A stretch of 64,000 nucleotides of DNA from Bacillota bacterium (GTDB lineage: Bacteria; Bacillota; Clostridia; Peptostreptococcales; Anaerovoracaceae). Below, piece by piece: positions 7,782 to 16,141 of this stretch; the stretch's first letter is position 1; each line of letters begins with the position of its first letter. Location of the stretch: positions 33,741 to 97,740 of the forward strand of contig JAFYYP010000030.1 in assembly GCA_017557505.1 (NCBI GenBank), given 5' to 3'. The position numbers were made by a program, and so were the translations under genes. The notes beneath the pieces are model-generated. The model worked only from the letters and a program-made list of their open reading frames with translations, was not told the origin of the DNA and ran no database searches.

Positions 7782-8723
7782 CTAGTTCAGCCTCACTCTC
7801 GGGTCGACGTACTGGGTGACGATGTCCGCCAGATAGTTCATGAAGATGACGATGAACGCGATGATCACGACGATGCACTGGGCCACAGGGAAGTCGCGGT
7901 TGCCGATGGACGACAGCAGCAGACGGCCCAGTCCCGGCAGGGCGAAGACCTGTTCGACGATGATGGAGCCCGCGACGGTATCCGCGAGGCTCATGGCCAG
8001 GTACGTGATGACCGGCAGCATCGCGTTGCGCAGCACGTGGTCGCGCAGCACAGCCCAGCGGGAATTGCCGCGGCTGTACGCCGTGCGCACGTAGTCCTTG
8101 TTCATTTCGTTCAGGATGGAGGAGCGCAGCAGCTTCGCGGTCTTGGCCGCCTTGGGGATGGCGATGGCGAGGGCAGGGAAGAACAGATAGCCCATCGCTT
8201 TGCCGAAGCCGGCGCTGAACGGTACGTAGCCGCCCGGCGTGAACCACTGCAGCACGAGGCCGAACAGGTACGTGAACAGCATGCCGAGGAAGAACGGCGG
8301 CACGGCCATGAACACCTGGTTCAGCACGATGCCGGTGCGTTCGAGATGTCCACCCTGGAAGCGGGCCAGGATAATGCCCATCGGAATGGAGAACAACATA
8401 ACAAGGACCCAGGAGAACAGCGACAGGGCCGCGGTCACCTGGATCTTGCCTTGCATGACTTCTTTGACGGGCATGAAATAGCTGTAACTGATGCCGGGAT
8501 CACCGGAAATGAGCCCTTTGAGCCAATTCAAATAACGGGCGGGCAGCGGGTCGTTCAGACCGAGCTGTTCGCGCAGCGCTTCTGCTTTTTCGGGCGTGTA
8601 GTCCGTCCCCAGGATCTTCGTGGTCGGATCGGCAGGGATGATCTGAAAGGCCAGAAATGCAAGCAGGGATATCAGGACGAGGGAGATGATCAATACTCCC
8701 GTCTTTTTGATTACGTATGCCAC
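7782..8723 (-). CDS. Peptide/nickel ABC importer permease, DppB type
   Basis: A 313-residue permease that begins YVIKKTGVLIISLVLIS, the usual DppB first membrane segment. The extracytoplasmic region near LGTDYTPEKAEALREQLGL and the EAA loop (YVRTAYSRGNSRWAVLRDHVLRN) are typical of the family. The C-terminal DIVTQYVDPRVRLN is the canonical DppB ending. It is downstream of the binding protein and forms the pore with the DppC-type subunit. Confidence 0.92.
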   Translation of the reverse strand: MAYVIKKTGVLIISLVLISLLAFLAFQIIPADPTTKILGTDYTPEKAEALREQLGLNDPLPARYLNWLKGLISGDPGISYSYFMPVKEVMQGKIQVTAALSLFSWVLVMLFSIPMGIILARFQGGHLERTGIVLNQVFMAVPPFFLGMLFTYLFGLVLQWFTPGGYVPFSAGFGKAMGYLFFPALAIAIPKAAKTAKLLRSSILNEMNKDYVRTAYSRGNSRWAVLRDHVLRNAMLPVITYLAMSLADTVAGSIIVEQVFALPGLGRLLLSSIGNRDFPVAQCIVVIIAFIVIFMNYLADIVTQYVDPRVRLN

Positions 8724-8741
8724 TGCTCTTTCCCGTGATCC

Positions 8742-10286
8742 TTACTTCGTTCTGTAGATCTTGGACAGATCGAGGACGTAAAGCGGATAGAATTCGAATC
8801 CGCCGAGGTCTTTCGCCATCGCGACGAAGGACGCGCCGTCCTGGATGTAGACGTTGGCTGCTTCTTCGGCGAGGATGGTCTCGCATTCCTTGAAACGGGC
8901 GGTCTGCTCCGCGTCGTCGATGGTGGAGACAGCTGCGTTGTAGGCCGCGTCGTAAGCCGGCGAATTGAAGTTGATGAAGTTCTTGGCGCTGCCGCTGACG
9001 AATCTGGCCAGCAGGTCGGAAGCCGCTACGCCGTGGGCGTCCATGCCGATGACGGTCGCCTCGAACTTTCTGCCCTGATAGGCGTCGGAGTACCACGTCG
9101 CCCATTCGACCTGGTCGATGTGGGCTGTGATGCCGACAGGCTGCAGCAGGTTCTCGATGGCCTGCGCGACGTCCACGTGCATCTTCATGTTGGAAGGCAC
9201 AGTGATCGTGAATTCGAAGCCGTCGGGATAGCCTGCTTCCGCGAGCAGTTCCTTGGCCTTGTCGATATCCTTGGTATAGTAATCCGTCAGCTCCGGCATG
9301 AAGTACTTGCCGAAGGCGGGGAACATGCTGCTGCCAAGAGCGGTGCCGTATCCGTCGGACGCCAGATCGATGACTTCGTGCTTATCGATGGCGTAGCACA
9401 GGGCCTGACGGACGCGCACGTCGTCGAACGGTTTGACCGCGTTATTGAGATAGAGGGCCTGCACGATGTTGCTGCTTCCCTCGAGGATATTCATATTCGT
9501 GAGCGTGGGGATCTGGCTCGCGTTCAGGCGGACCGCCATGTCGACGCTGCCGCCGCGCAGGCTCATGACCAGCGTTTCGGAATTTTCGATGATCTTCAGG
9601 GTCACCTTGTCGAGATGGGCCGGTTCGCCCCAGTATTCGTCGAACTTCTCGAGGACGATGTTGTCCTGCACGACGCGGGAGACGAACTTGAACGGGCCCG
9701 TGCCGATGACTTCGGACAGGGGATCGTGACCCTCGGGAATGATGGCCGTCGTGATATGGGCCAGGAATTCGGTATCGGGCTTCTTCAGTTTAATGACGAT
9801 GGTGGTGCCATCCGTCTTCGTAACGGACTCGATGCCTGCCACGTCGCTGACGAGCGGCTCGCCGGTCTCGAGGCCTGCGGCCCGGGACAGGGAGTAGACG
9901 ACGTCGTCCGCGGTGACGTCTTTGCCGTTGTGGAACTTGACGCCCTGGCGGAGCTTGAACGTGTACTCGTCGGCGCCGGCGTTCGCGCTGTAGCTCTCGG
10001 CGATGGCGGGCACGAGGTTGCCGTCGCTGTCGGGCTTCACGAGACCTTCGAAGATATTGAACAGGATCTCACGGGTCGCGGCGGACGAGGAGGACATGTG
10101 CGGGTCGAGGCTCGCGTCCAGATCGTTGTACAGACCGACGGAGATCTCTCCGCCTTCGATCGGTTCGCCGGGCGCGTCCGGTTCGACGGTGCCGGGATCG
10201 ACGGGACCGGGTTTGTTGCCCGTGCACGCGGCGAGCGCGAGTACCATGGCGAGTGCCAGCAAAACTGCAACAAATCTTTTCTTCAT
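8742..10286 (-). CDS. Extracellular solute-binding lipoprotein, family 5 (peptide/nickel)
   Basis: A 514-residue binding lipoprotein. The signal peptide MKKRFVAVLLALAMVLALAAC ends in a lipobox (LAAC). The mature protein begins with a GNKPGPVDPG linker and then the SBP_bac_5 fold, with markers such as VKFHNGKDVTADDVVYSL and RQALCYAIDKHEV. The ATG at 10286 was chosen for AAGGAG 8 bases upstream and for the signal peptide. It should capture peptide or nickel-type ligands for the downstream permeases. It begins only 19 bases after the ModA-like lipoprotein gene, so the two are probably cotranscribed. Confidence 0.93.
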   Translation of the reverse strand: MKKRFVAVLLALAMVLALAACTGNKPGPVDPGTVEPDAPGEPIEGGEISVGLYNDLDASLDPHMSSSSAATREILFNIFEGLVKPDSDGNLVPAIAESYSANAGADEYTFKLRQGVKFHNGKDVTADDVVYSLSRAAGLETGEPLVSDVAGIESVTKTDGTTIVIKLKKPDTEFLAHITTAIIPEGHDPLSEVIGTGPFKFVSRVVQDNIVLEKFDEYWGEPAHLDKVTLKIIENSETLVMSLRGGSVDMAVRLNASQIPTLTNMNILEGSSNIVQALYLNNAVKPFDDVRVRQALCYAIDKHEVIDLASDGYGTALGSSMFPAFGKYFMPELTDYYTKDIDKAKELLAEAGYPDGFEFTITVPSNMKMHVDVAQAIENLLQPVGITAHIDQVEWATWYSDAYQGRKFEATVIGMDAHGVAASDLLARFVSGSAKNFINFNSPAYDAAYNAAVSTIDDAEQTARFKECETILAEEAANVYIQDGASFVAMAKDLGGFEFYPLYVLDLSKIYRTK

Positions 10287-10305
10287 GACAGTTTCTCCTT
10301 TGGTT

Positions 10306-10881
10306 CTATTCTGCGATCTGTTCATATCCGTATGCTTCGTAAGCTTCTTTCGCGTCTTCGCTCAGCATAAAGAGGATGAATTGCTCCGCCTCGTAGGGGA
10401 TGCCTGTCGTCCGGCAGACGGCGGCGCTGAACGTCGTGGTGTAGACTTCACCTTCCGCGAGTTCTTCTTCTGCATACTTTTCGTTGCCGGGGCCGACCGC
10501 GATGTCTTTGCGGGTATCGGAAACGATCTTGTCGTTGTGGTTCGGATTTTTCTCTTCGTCGCATTCCTGGTCCAGCCAGTCCATGAAGCGGTTGTCGTCG
10601 GACACGTAGATGTCGCAGACTGCGCCGGCTTCGATCTTGGCCGCCAGGACGGCGCCTTCGTCATAGGTGATCCGGATGGACGCTCTGGGCGCATAGGTGG
10701 AATAGCGGTAGGCGAGATCGGACATGACGCCGACGAGCTCGTCGGACGCGTAGATATCCAGGACAAATTCCTCGTTCGGATTGGCGGGCGTATAATGCGC
10801 TGCCTCCTCTTTCTTGCATGCTGTAAACGCGAACATGAGTGTTACGGCTGTCAGCAGGGCAAGGATCCTTTTATATTGCAT
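10306..10881 (-). CDS. Shortened ModA-like binding lipoprotein
   Basis: A 191-residue lipoprotein. The signal MQYKRILALLTAVTLMFAFTAC has a lipobox (FTAC). The mature N-terminus resembles lobe I of molybdate-binding ModA: DIYASDELVGVMSDLAYRY, then DEGAVLAAKIEAGAVCDIYVS. The C-terminus (YEAEQFILFMLSEDAKEAYEAYGY) resembles the end of ModA. The intervening lobe II, roughly 100 residues in normal 230-260-residue ModA, is almost absent, so a two-lobed binding cleft is unlikely. No ModB or ModC gene is nearby. GGAGG lies about 10 bases upstream. It heads the Dpp-type operon, so it may be an accessory binding or sensing lipoprotein for that importer; this is inference. Confidence 0.7.
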   Translation of the reverse strand: MQYKRILALLTAVTLMFAFTACKKEEAAHYTPANPNEEFVLDIYASDELVGVMSDLAYRYSTYAPRASIRITYDEGAVLAAKIEAGAVCDIYVSDDNRFMDWLDQECDEEKNPNHNDKIVSDTRKDIAVGPGNEKYAEEELAEGEVYTTTFSAAVCRTTGIPYEAEQFILFMLSEDAKEAYEAYGYEQIAE

Positions 10882-10927
10882 GGGTTTTAAACCTCCGGTG
10901 TGTTTGATGTATTGCGTATTTTTTACG

Positions 10928-10991
10928 GGAAAGTTACCGCCTCTGTCTTGTGCCCAACCCGCATTCAATGTAAAATAATCGGGTAACTTCC
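10928..10991. repeat. Imperfect inverted repeat between divergent genes
   Basis: GGAAAGTTACC (10928-10938) and GGTAACTTCC (10982-10991) are inverted copies differing by one base in length, 43 bp apart. They lie in the 164-bp gap between the ModA-like lipoprotein and the ABC exporter. Paired operator half-sites are possible. I see no strong promoter on either strand here. Confidence 0.4.
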
Positions 10992-11045
10992 ACATAATGA
11001 TACAACCTAATTTATACCATAAAATCGGAAAGGTGTTCAAGTCTT

Positions 11046-12782
11046 ATGATAAAAAAACTGGCGGGCAGCATCAGGCAGTATAAGCTTCTGACGCTTCTCA
11101 CCCCCGTCTGCATGATCCTGGAAGTGGTCATGGAAGTGCTCATACCGTACTATATGGCGGACCTGGTCGATTACGGCATCGAAGCAGGCGACATGGCGTA
11201 CATCAAGGCGGTCGGCTTCAAGTTGATCCTGTTCGCGCTGCTGTCGCTGACGTTCGGCATCCTGGGCGGCCTGTTCGCTTCGCGCGCGTCCGCCGGCTTC
11301 GCCAGCAACCTGCAGCACGACATGTACTATCACATCCAGGAGTTCTCGTTCTCGAATATCGACAAGTTCTCGACGGCCGGTCTCGTGACCCGCATGACGA
11401 CGGATGTCACGAACGTGCAGCAGGCGTTCATGATGGTGACGCGCATGGCGTTCCGTTCTCCGTGCACGCTCATCTTCGCGCTCGTCATGGCGTTCCGCAA
11501 GAGCGCAAGGCTCTCCCTCGTGTTCGTCGCAGTGCTGCCGGTGCTCGCGATCGGGCTCGCCCTGATCATGACCCATTCGTTCCCCATCATGGAACGGGTG
11601 TTCGGCATCTATGACAAACTGAACGCGGTCGTGCAGGAGAACCTGCGCGGCATCCGCGTCGTCAAGGCGTTCGTAAGAGAAGAGGAAGAAAAAGAGAAGT
11701 TCCAGGACGTTTCCGGCAATCTGTACAGGACGTTCGTGAGCGCCGAGCGCATCATCGCGCTGAACGGTCCGCTGATGCAGACGAGCATGTACGTCTGCAT
11801 GCTGCTGATCTCGTGGTTCGGCGCGAAGCTCGTCGTCACCAGGACCATGTCCACCGGCCAGCTCATGGCGGTCATGACCTACGTGCAGCAGATCCTGATG
11901 AGTCTGATGATGCTGTCCATGATCGTCATCATGCTCACGATCGCCAAGGCTGCGGCGCAGCGCATCTGCGCGGTACTGGACGAAGCGCCCGACATCGTTT
12001 CGCCTGAGAACGCCGTTATGGAAGTCGCGGACGGCTCGGTCCGTTTCGAAGGCGTTTCGTTCGGCTACGGCAGCAACAAGCACATCCTGAAGGATATCAG
12101 CTTCGACGTGGCGTCCGGTGAGACCATCGGCATCATCGGCGGTACGGGCGCCGGCAAGTCCAGCATGGTGCAGCTGATCCCGCGGCTGTACGACGTGCGC
12201 AAGGGCAGTGTGACGGTCAGCGGCATCGACGTGCGCGACTACGACCTGACGGCTCTTCGCAGCAGCGTCGCCATGGTGCTGCAGAAGAACGTGCTGTTCT
12301 CCGGGTCCGTCAAGGACAACATCCGCTGGGGCAAGCAGGACGCGACGGACGAAGAGATCGAACGCGCCTGCCGTCTCGCGCAGGCTGAGGAGTTCATCAA
12401 GGGGTTCCCGGACGGCTATGACACCTGGATCGAACAGGGCGGCTCCAACGTTTCCGGCGGTCAGCGCCAGAGACTTTGTATTGCCCGCGCGCTCATCGCG
12501 AAGCCGAAGATCCTCATCCTGGACGACTCCACGAGCGCCGTGGACACCCATACCGAAAGTCTGATCCGCGCAGGATTTGCGCAGGATATTCCCGATACGA
12601 CCATCTTTATCATCGCGCAGCGCATCAGCTCCGTGAAGGACGCGGACCGCATCATCGTGCTCGACGACGGACGCATCTCCGGCATCGGCACGCACGACGA
12701 GCTGCTGGCGTCCAACGAGATCTATCAGGAAGTATACGAATCCCAGACGAAGGGAGGTGACTTCGATGAGCCAGGAAAATAA
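11046..12782 (+). CDS. Heterodimeric ABC exporter subunit with degenerate ATP site
   Basis: A 578-residue half-transporter: a six-helix membrane domain in the first 320 residues or so, then an ATPase domain. Walker A GGTGAGKSS is near residue 365 and the signature NVSGGQRQR is normal. However, Walker B reads ILILDDSTSAVD (Asp for the catalytic Glu, near 493), and the H-loop reads IIAQRISS (Gln for His, near 525). These two substitutions are the mark of the non-hydrolysing site of heterodimeric exporters such as TM287/288. AAAGGTG precedes the ATG. The partner is the next gene, with a 17-bp overlap. The cargo (drug, lipid or peptide) is not evident. Confidence 0.93.
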   Translation: MIKKLAGSIRQYKLLTLLTPVCMILEVVMEVLIPYYMADLVDYGIEAGDMAYIKAVGFKLILFALLSLTFGILGGLFASRASAGFASNLQHDMYYHIQEFSFSNIDKFSTAGLVTRMTTDVTNVQQAFMMVTRMAFRSPCTLIFALVMAFRKSARLSLVFVAVLPVLAIGLALIMTHSFPIMERVFGIYDKLNAVVQENLRGIRVVKAFVREEEEKEKFQDVSGNLYRTFVSAERIIALNGPLMQTSMYVCMLLISWFGAKLVVTRTMSTGQLMAVMTYVQQILMSLMMLSMIVIMLTIAKAAAQRICAVLDEAPDIVSPENAVMEVADGSVRFEGVSFGYGSNKHILKDISFDVASGETIGIIGGTGAGKSSMVQLIPRLYDVRKGSVTVSGIDVRDYDLTALRSSVAMVLQKNVLFSGSVKDNIRWGKQDATDEEIERACRLAQAEEFIKGFPDGYDTWIEQGGSNVSGGQRQRLCIARALIAKPKILILDDSTSAVDTHTESLIRAGFAQDIPDTTIFIIAQRISSVKDADRIIVLDDGRISGIGTHDELLASNEIYQEVYESQTKGGDFDEPGK

Positions 12783-14730
12783 GCAGCAGAGCAACCATTC
12801 CATGCCTAAGGGCGGGCCCGGCAGAGGCGGCAACGCCGCGGCGCAGGGACGCATCCGCATCGAAAAGGGCAGCGGCAAGACCGCGAAGCGGCTTCTTTCC
12901 TACATCGGCAGAGGTCACAGCGTCCCGTTCGTTCTGGCGCTTTTGTGCATCGCAGCCGACGCGTTCATCAGCACGAAGTCGTCCCTGTTCCTGGGCACCG
13001 TCATCGACGACTACATCAAACCCATGGAACTGGCGGGATCGAGAGACTTCTCCGGCCTGCTGCACGCCATCCTGATGATGGCCTGCCTGTACGGAGCCGG
13101 CGTGCTGTGCGCGCTCGCGTACAACCAGCTCATGGTGCGCGTGTCGCACGGCGTGCTGTTCTCGATCCGCGGCGAACTGTTCTCCAAAATGCAGGAACTG
13201 CCGATCCGCTATTTCGACACGCACCCCTACGGCGACACGATGAGCCGCTTCACGAACGATACCGACTCCATGCGGCAGATGCTGTCGCAGACCGTGCCGC
13301 AGGTGTTCAGCGCCATTCTGACGGTCACGTTCGTGTTCATCGCTATGGTGCGGCTTTCCCTCGCCCTGACCGGCGTCGAGATCCTGGTGGTGATCGTGAT
13401 GTACCTGATCACCATGACCGTGGGCGGTATGTCCGCGAAATATTTCCAGACCCGCTCGAGATCGCTGGGCGCCATGAACGCCTACATCGAAGAGATGATC
13501 AACGGCCAGAAGGTCGTGAAGGTGTTCTGCCACGAGGACGAGGCCAAGGCCGGATTCGACGTGAAGAACGACGATCTGCGCGTGCAGACGACGCGGGCGA
13601 ACAGCTATTCGAACATCCTCGGGCCCATCATGAACAACATCGGCAACATCCAGTACGTCGTGCTCGCCATCGCGGGCGGCGCGATCGCCATCAGCGGCAG
13701 GTTCAGCCTGACGCTCGGTGCGCTCGCTTCGTTCCTGGTGCTGTCGAAAAACTTCAGCAGGCCTGTTTCCATGATCTCGCAGCAGATCAACTCTATCGTC
13801 ATGGCGCTCGCCGGCGCGCAGCGCGTGTTCGACCTGATGGACGAAAAACCCGAAGTGGACGAGGGCAAGGTGACCCTGGTCAACGTCAGGGAAGGCGAAG
13901 ACGGCCAGCTGATCGAGACGGAAGAACGCACCGAGCACTGGGTGTGGAAGCTGCCTTCGGAAGACGCGGAAGGCCATCCCCGCTACGTCAGACTGGCGGG
14001 CGACGTGCGCATGAGCAGCGTGGACTTCGGCTACGAGGAGGGCAAGACCGTCCTGCACGACATCTCGCTGTTCGCCAAACCCGGCCAGAAGATCGCCTTC
14101 GTCGGTTCGACCGGCGCGGGCAAGACGACGATCACGAACCTGATCAACCGTTTCTACGACATCGAGGACGGCAAGATCCGCTACGACGGCATCAACATCA
14201 ACGATATCCGCAAGGATGACCTGCGCAAGTCTCTGGGCATGGTACTGCAGGAGACGAATCTGTTTACCGGCACCATCATGGAGAATATCCGCTACGGACG
14301 GCCTGACGCCACGGACGAGGAGGTCTACGCAGCCGCGAAGCTCGCGAACGCGGACTACTTCATCTCGCGCCTGCCCGAAGGTTACCAGACGGTCATCTCC
14401 GGTACGGGCAGCCAGCTTTCGCAGGGCCAGTGCCAGCTGCTGTCCATCGCGCGCTGCGCGGTGGCCGATCCGCCGGTCATGATCCTGGACGAGGCGACGA
14501 GCAGCGTCGACACTCGTACGGAGTCTCTCATTCAGAAGGGCATGGATAAGCTGATGGAGGGCCGCACGGTGTTCGTCATTGCGCACCGCCTGTCGACCAT
14601 TCAGAATTCCAACGCCATCATGGTCCTGGAGCACGGCCGCATCATCGAGCGCGGCGACCACGAAGAGCTGATGGCCCAGAAAGGCCGCTACTACCAGCTG
14701 TACACGGGCAACCAGATCGCGGAAGGATAA
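12766..14730 (+). CDS. Heterodimeric ABC exporter subunit with catalytic ATP site
   Basis: A 654-residue partner half-transporter with an extended N-terminus of about 40 polar residues. Walker A GSTGAGKTT is near residue 447. Walker B MILDEATSSVD keeps the catalytic Glu and the H-loop VIAHRLST keeps His. The signature is altered to LSQGQCQ (near 551), and it would face the degenerate site of the partner, as expected for this class. An insertion between membrane and ATPase domains (around residues 375-405) is rich in charged residues. ATG 12766 was chosen because GGAGGTGA lies 5 bases upstream; the GTG at 12757 is part of that ribosome site. Confidence 0.93.
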   Translation: MSQENKQQSNHSMPKGGPGRGGNAAAQGRIRIEKGSGKTAKRLLSYIGRGHSVPFVLALLCIAADAFISTKSSLFLGTVIDDYIKPMELAGSRDFSGLLHAILMMACLYGAGVLCALAYNQLMVRVSHGVLFSIRGELFSKMQELPIRYFDTHPYGDTMSRFTNDTDSMRQMLSQTVPQVFSAILTVTFVFIAMVRLSLALTGVEILVVIVMYLITMTVGGMSAKYFQTRSRSLGAMNAYIEEMINGQKVVKVFCHEDEAKAGFDVKNDDLRVQTTRANSYSNILGPIMNNIGNIQYVVLAIAGGAIAISGRFSLTLGALASFLVLSKNFSRPVSMISQQINSIVMALAGAQRVFDLMDEKPEVDEGKVTLVNVREGEDGQLIETEERTEHWVWKLPSEDAEGHPRYVRLAGDVRMSSVDFGYEEGKTVLHDISLFAKPGQKIAFVGSTGAGKTTITNLINRFYDIEDGKIRYDGININDIRKDDLRKSLGMVLQETNLFTGTIMENIRYGRPDATDEEVYAAAKLANADYFISRLPEGYQTVISGTGSQLSQGQCQLLSIARCAVADPPVMILDEATSSVDTRTESLIQKGMDKLMEGRTVFVIAHRLSTIQNSNAIMVLEHGRIIERGDHEELMAQKGRYYQLYTGNQIAEG

Positions 14731-14740
14731 ACGCAAATTA

Positions 14741-14767
14741 AAAAGAACGGGGCATCCCCGTTCTTTT
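14741..14767. terminator. Bidirectional terminator
   Basis: A 12-bp stem (AAAAGAACGGGG / CCCCGTTCTTTT) with a CAT loop and flanking A and T runs lies between the convergent exporter and DUF1836 genes. Confidence 0.88.
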
Positions 14768-14782
14768 TGCGTGTTCGGTTTT

Positions 14783-15367
14783 CTATTTCTCCGGGAAATA
14801 CTCGTCAAGCAGCTTTTCGGCGATGTAGCGCTCCTCGTTGGAACGCATGAGCAGCATGGAGATGAGCAGGATGAGCTCGGAAATGTCGTCGTCGCTGCCG
14901 CGGTCCGCAAGGAACTTCTTGTTGCGGCGGATGCGCTCCTGCAGTTTGACGGCGAAGTCCGCTTCGGCTTCGCGCACGGCATCCAGGATCTCTTTATAGT
15001 AGGCCGGCATATCGACGGCGTCATCCCAGTCGGAGTCGTAGTTCGAGAGGATGGGCTTCATCAGACGCTGCACCTGGTCCATGGAGAAGCAGCCCTTCAG
15101 GTAATAGACCAGCAGCATGAAGATGCAGTGATCCTTGGAATAGCGCTTGCCCTCCGGACCGGGGATCATCTTGTGCTTCGTATAGTTCGAGACCATGCCC
15201 TTCGTGACGGGTCCTTTGCCGTCCTCGGCGTAGAGCGAAAGCTCCGCGTTCAGGCAGCTGACCATCTGGTCGATATATAAGTCGATGTCGGGGATGGTCC
15301 TGCCGTCCGCCAGACCTTTTTTCTGATATTCCAGCGTAAGTTTTTCCGCGTATTGTTCGTAGCGCAT
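14783..15367 (-). CDS. DUF1836 domain protein, putative HTH regulator
   Basis: A 194-residue protein of the DUF1836 family, which is common in Clostridia and has a MerR/XRE-like helix-turn-helix. Family features include IDLYIDQMVSCLNAEL, the segment VTKGMVSNYTKHKMIPGP and the YSKDHCIFMLLVYYLKGCFS helix. The ATG at 15367 was chosen because GGAGG lies 8 bases upstream; a TTG 15 bases earlier would overlap that site. The gene lies behind a long inverted repeat that covers its predicted -10, suggesting self-regulation. Target genes are unknown; the divergent envelope operon is one possibility. Confidence 0.8.
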   Translation of the reverse strand: MRYEQYAEKLTLEYQKKGLADGRTIPDIDLYIDQMVSCLNAELSLYAEDGKGPVTKGMVSNYTKHKMIPGPEGKRYSKDHCIFMLLVYYLKGCFSMDQVQRLMKPILSNYDSDWDDAVDMPAYYKEILDAVREAEADFAVKLQERIRRNKKFLADRGSDDDISELILLISMLLMRSNEERYIAEKLLDEYFPEK

Positions 15368-15381
15368 GAGGAAGTCCTCCA

Positions 15382-15420
15382 AGTCATAGGATAAGATATC
15401 TTTTATCTTATTCTATGACT
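15382..15420. promoter_or_regulatory. 39-bp inverted repeat, putative operator
   Basis: Two 17-bp arms (AGTCATAGGATAAGATA at 15382-15398 and its reverse complement at 15404-15420) differ at one base and are separated by 5 bp. The distal arm contains the predicted -10 of the DUF1836 promoter and the proximal arm ends near the ribosome site. No T run follows, so an operator is more likely than a terminator. Confidence 0.65.
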
Positions 15421-15438
15421 ATTAAAACGATTTCGCAA
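15410..15438 (-). promoter_or_regulatory. Promoter of the DUF1836 gene
   Basis: On the minus strand TTGCGA (15433-15438) and TAGAAT (15410-15415) are 17 bp apart. The -10 is inside the inverted repeat. Confidence 0.6.
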
Positions 15439-15451
15439 GAGGCAACTTTCG

Positions 15452-15480
15452 TTGACTAGAAGAGGGCAGAAATATATAAT
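15452..15480 (+). promoter_or_regulatory. Strong promoter of the envelope polysaccharide operon
   Basis: TTGACT and TATAAT are separated by 17 bp, close to the sigma-A consensus. Transcription would begin near 15487 and leave an untranslated leader of about 88 bases before the first gene. Confidence 0.75.
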
Positions 15481-15574
15481 AACTATGTATAGACATTTTG
15501 AAGTTTGCCCGCACAAAATCTAGTGGAACGCGGGCGAGGGATCAGAGATCGTCCCCAAAAACGGAGGGTTATTT

Positions 15575-16114
15575 ATGAAGAACAGAAAGACTTTGCTCGC
15601 CCTGGCTGCGGCGGCGCTGCTCCTGATCGGCGGCTGCTTCGGCGCCATCTTCGCCGACGACGTTGTGCCGGGTTCCGCTGCGGATCCCGTCGTGAGCAAG
15701 AGCTATATGGATGCGCAGGTCGAGATCCTGAGTACGCAGATCAGCGACATGCAGACGCAGATCGAAAAGCTGCAGGCTGCCGTATCGGAAGGCTCAGGCA
15801 CGCCTGCGACGCCGTCCGACCCCGGGACGCCTTCGACTCCTGTCGAGGTGCCGAAGTTCGAGGTCGTCAAGGTCGAAGCCGGCAAGAGCCTCATCGGTTC
15901 TGCCAGCACGGAGATCGTTCTGCGCAGCGGAACAGCGACCGCCATTGCAGGCGCATCCGGCGGTGTATCCGACCTGACGGAAGGCGTAGACCTCGCGACC
16001 GGCGAAGCCGTGTCCAAGAACCATCTGCTGGTCATCCCCGTGGACGATGGCAGAGGCATCCAGTGCACGTCGCTGTGCTACGTCATGGTCAAGGGCGATT
16101 ACACGCTGAAATAG
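15575..16114 (+). CDS. Secreted protein of unknown function with coiled coil
   Basis: A 179-residue exported protein. A signal peptide (MKNRKTLLALAAAALLLIGG, cleavage probably after IFA near residue 27) precedes a short coiled coil (ILSTQISDMQTQIEKLQAAV), a Pro/Thr/Ser linker and a C-terminal domain of about 85 residues. That domain has the pattern GKSLIGSASTEIVLRSG, then DLTEGVDL, then NHLLVIPVDDGRGIQ and YVMVKGDYTLK. I have seen this pattern in secreted Firmicute proteins but know no function for it. GGAGG precedes the ATG. As the first gene after the promoter it is probably the most transcribed of the envelope operon. Confidence 0.8.
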   Translation: MKNRKTLLALAAAALLLIGGCFGAIFADDVVPGSAADPVVSKSYMDAQVEILSTQISDMQTQIEKLQAAVSEGSGTPATPSDPGTPSTPVEVPKFEVVKVEAGKSLIGSASTEIVLRSGTATAIAGASGGVSDLTEGVDLATGEAVSKNHLLVIPVDDGRGIQCTSLCYVMVKGDYTLK

Positions 16115-16141
16115 CAAAAACGGAAAGGGTATTCGGTTTTT

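Noticed and set aside
15487-15574. A riboswitch in the leader of the envelope operon
   Set aside because: The 88-base leader shows no clear stem-loop with a terminator or sequestering arm and no motif of a known riboswitch class.
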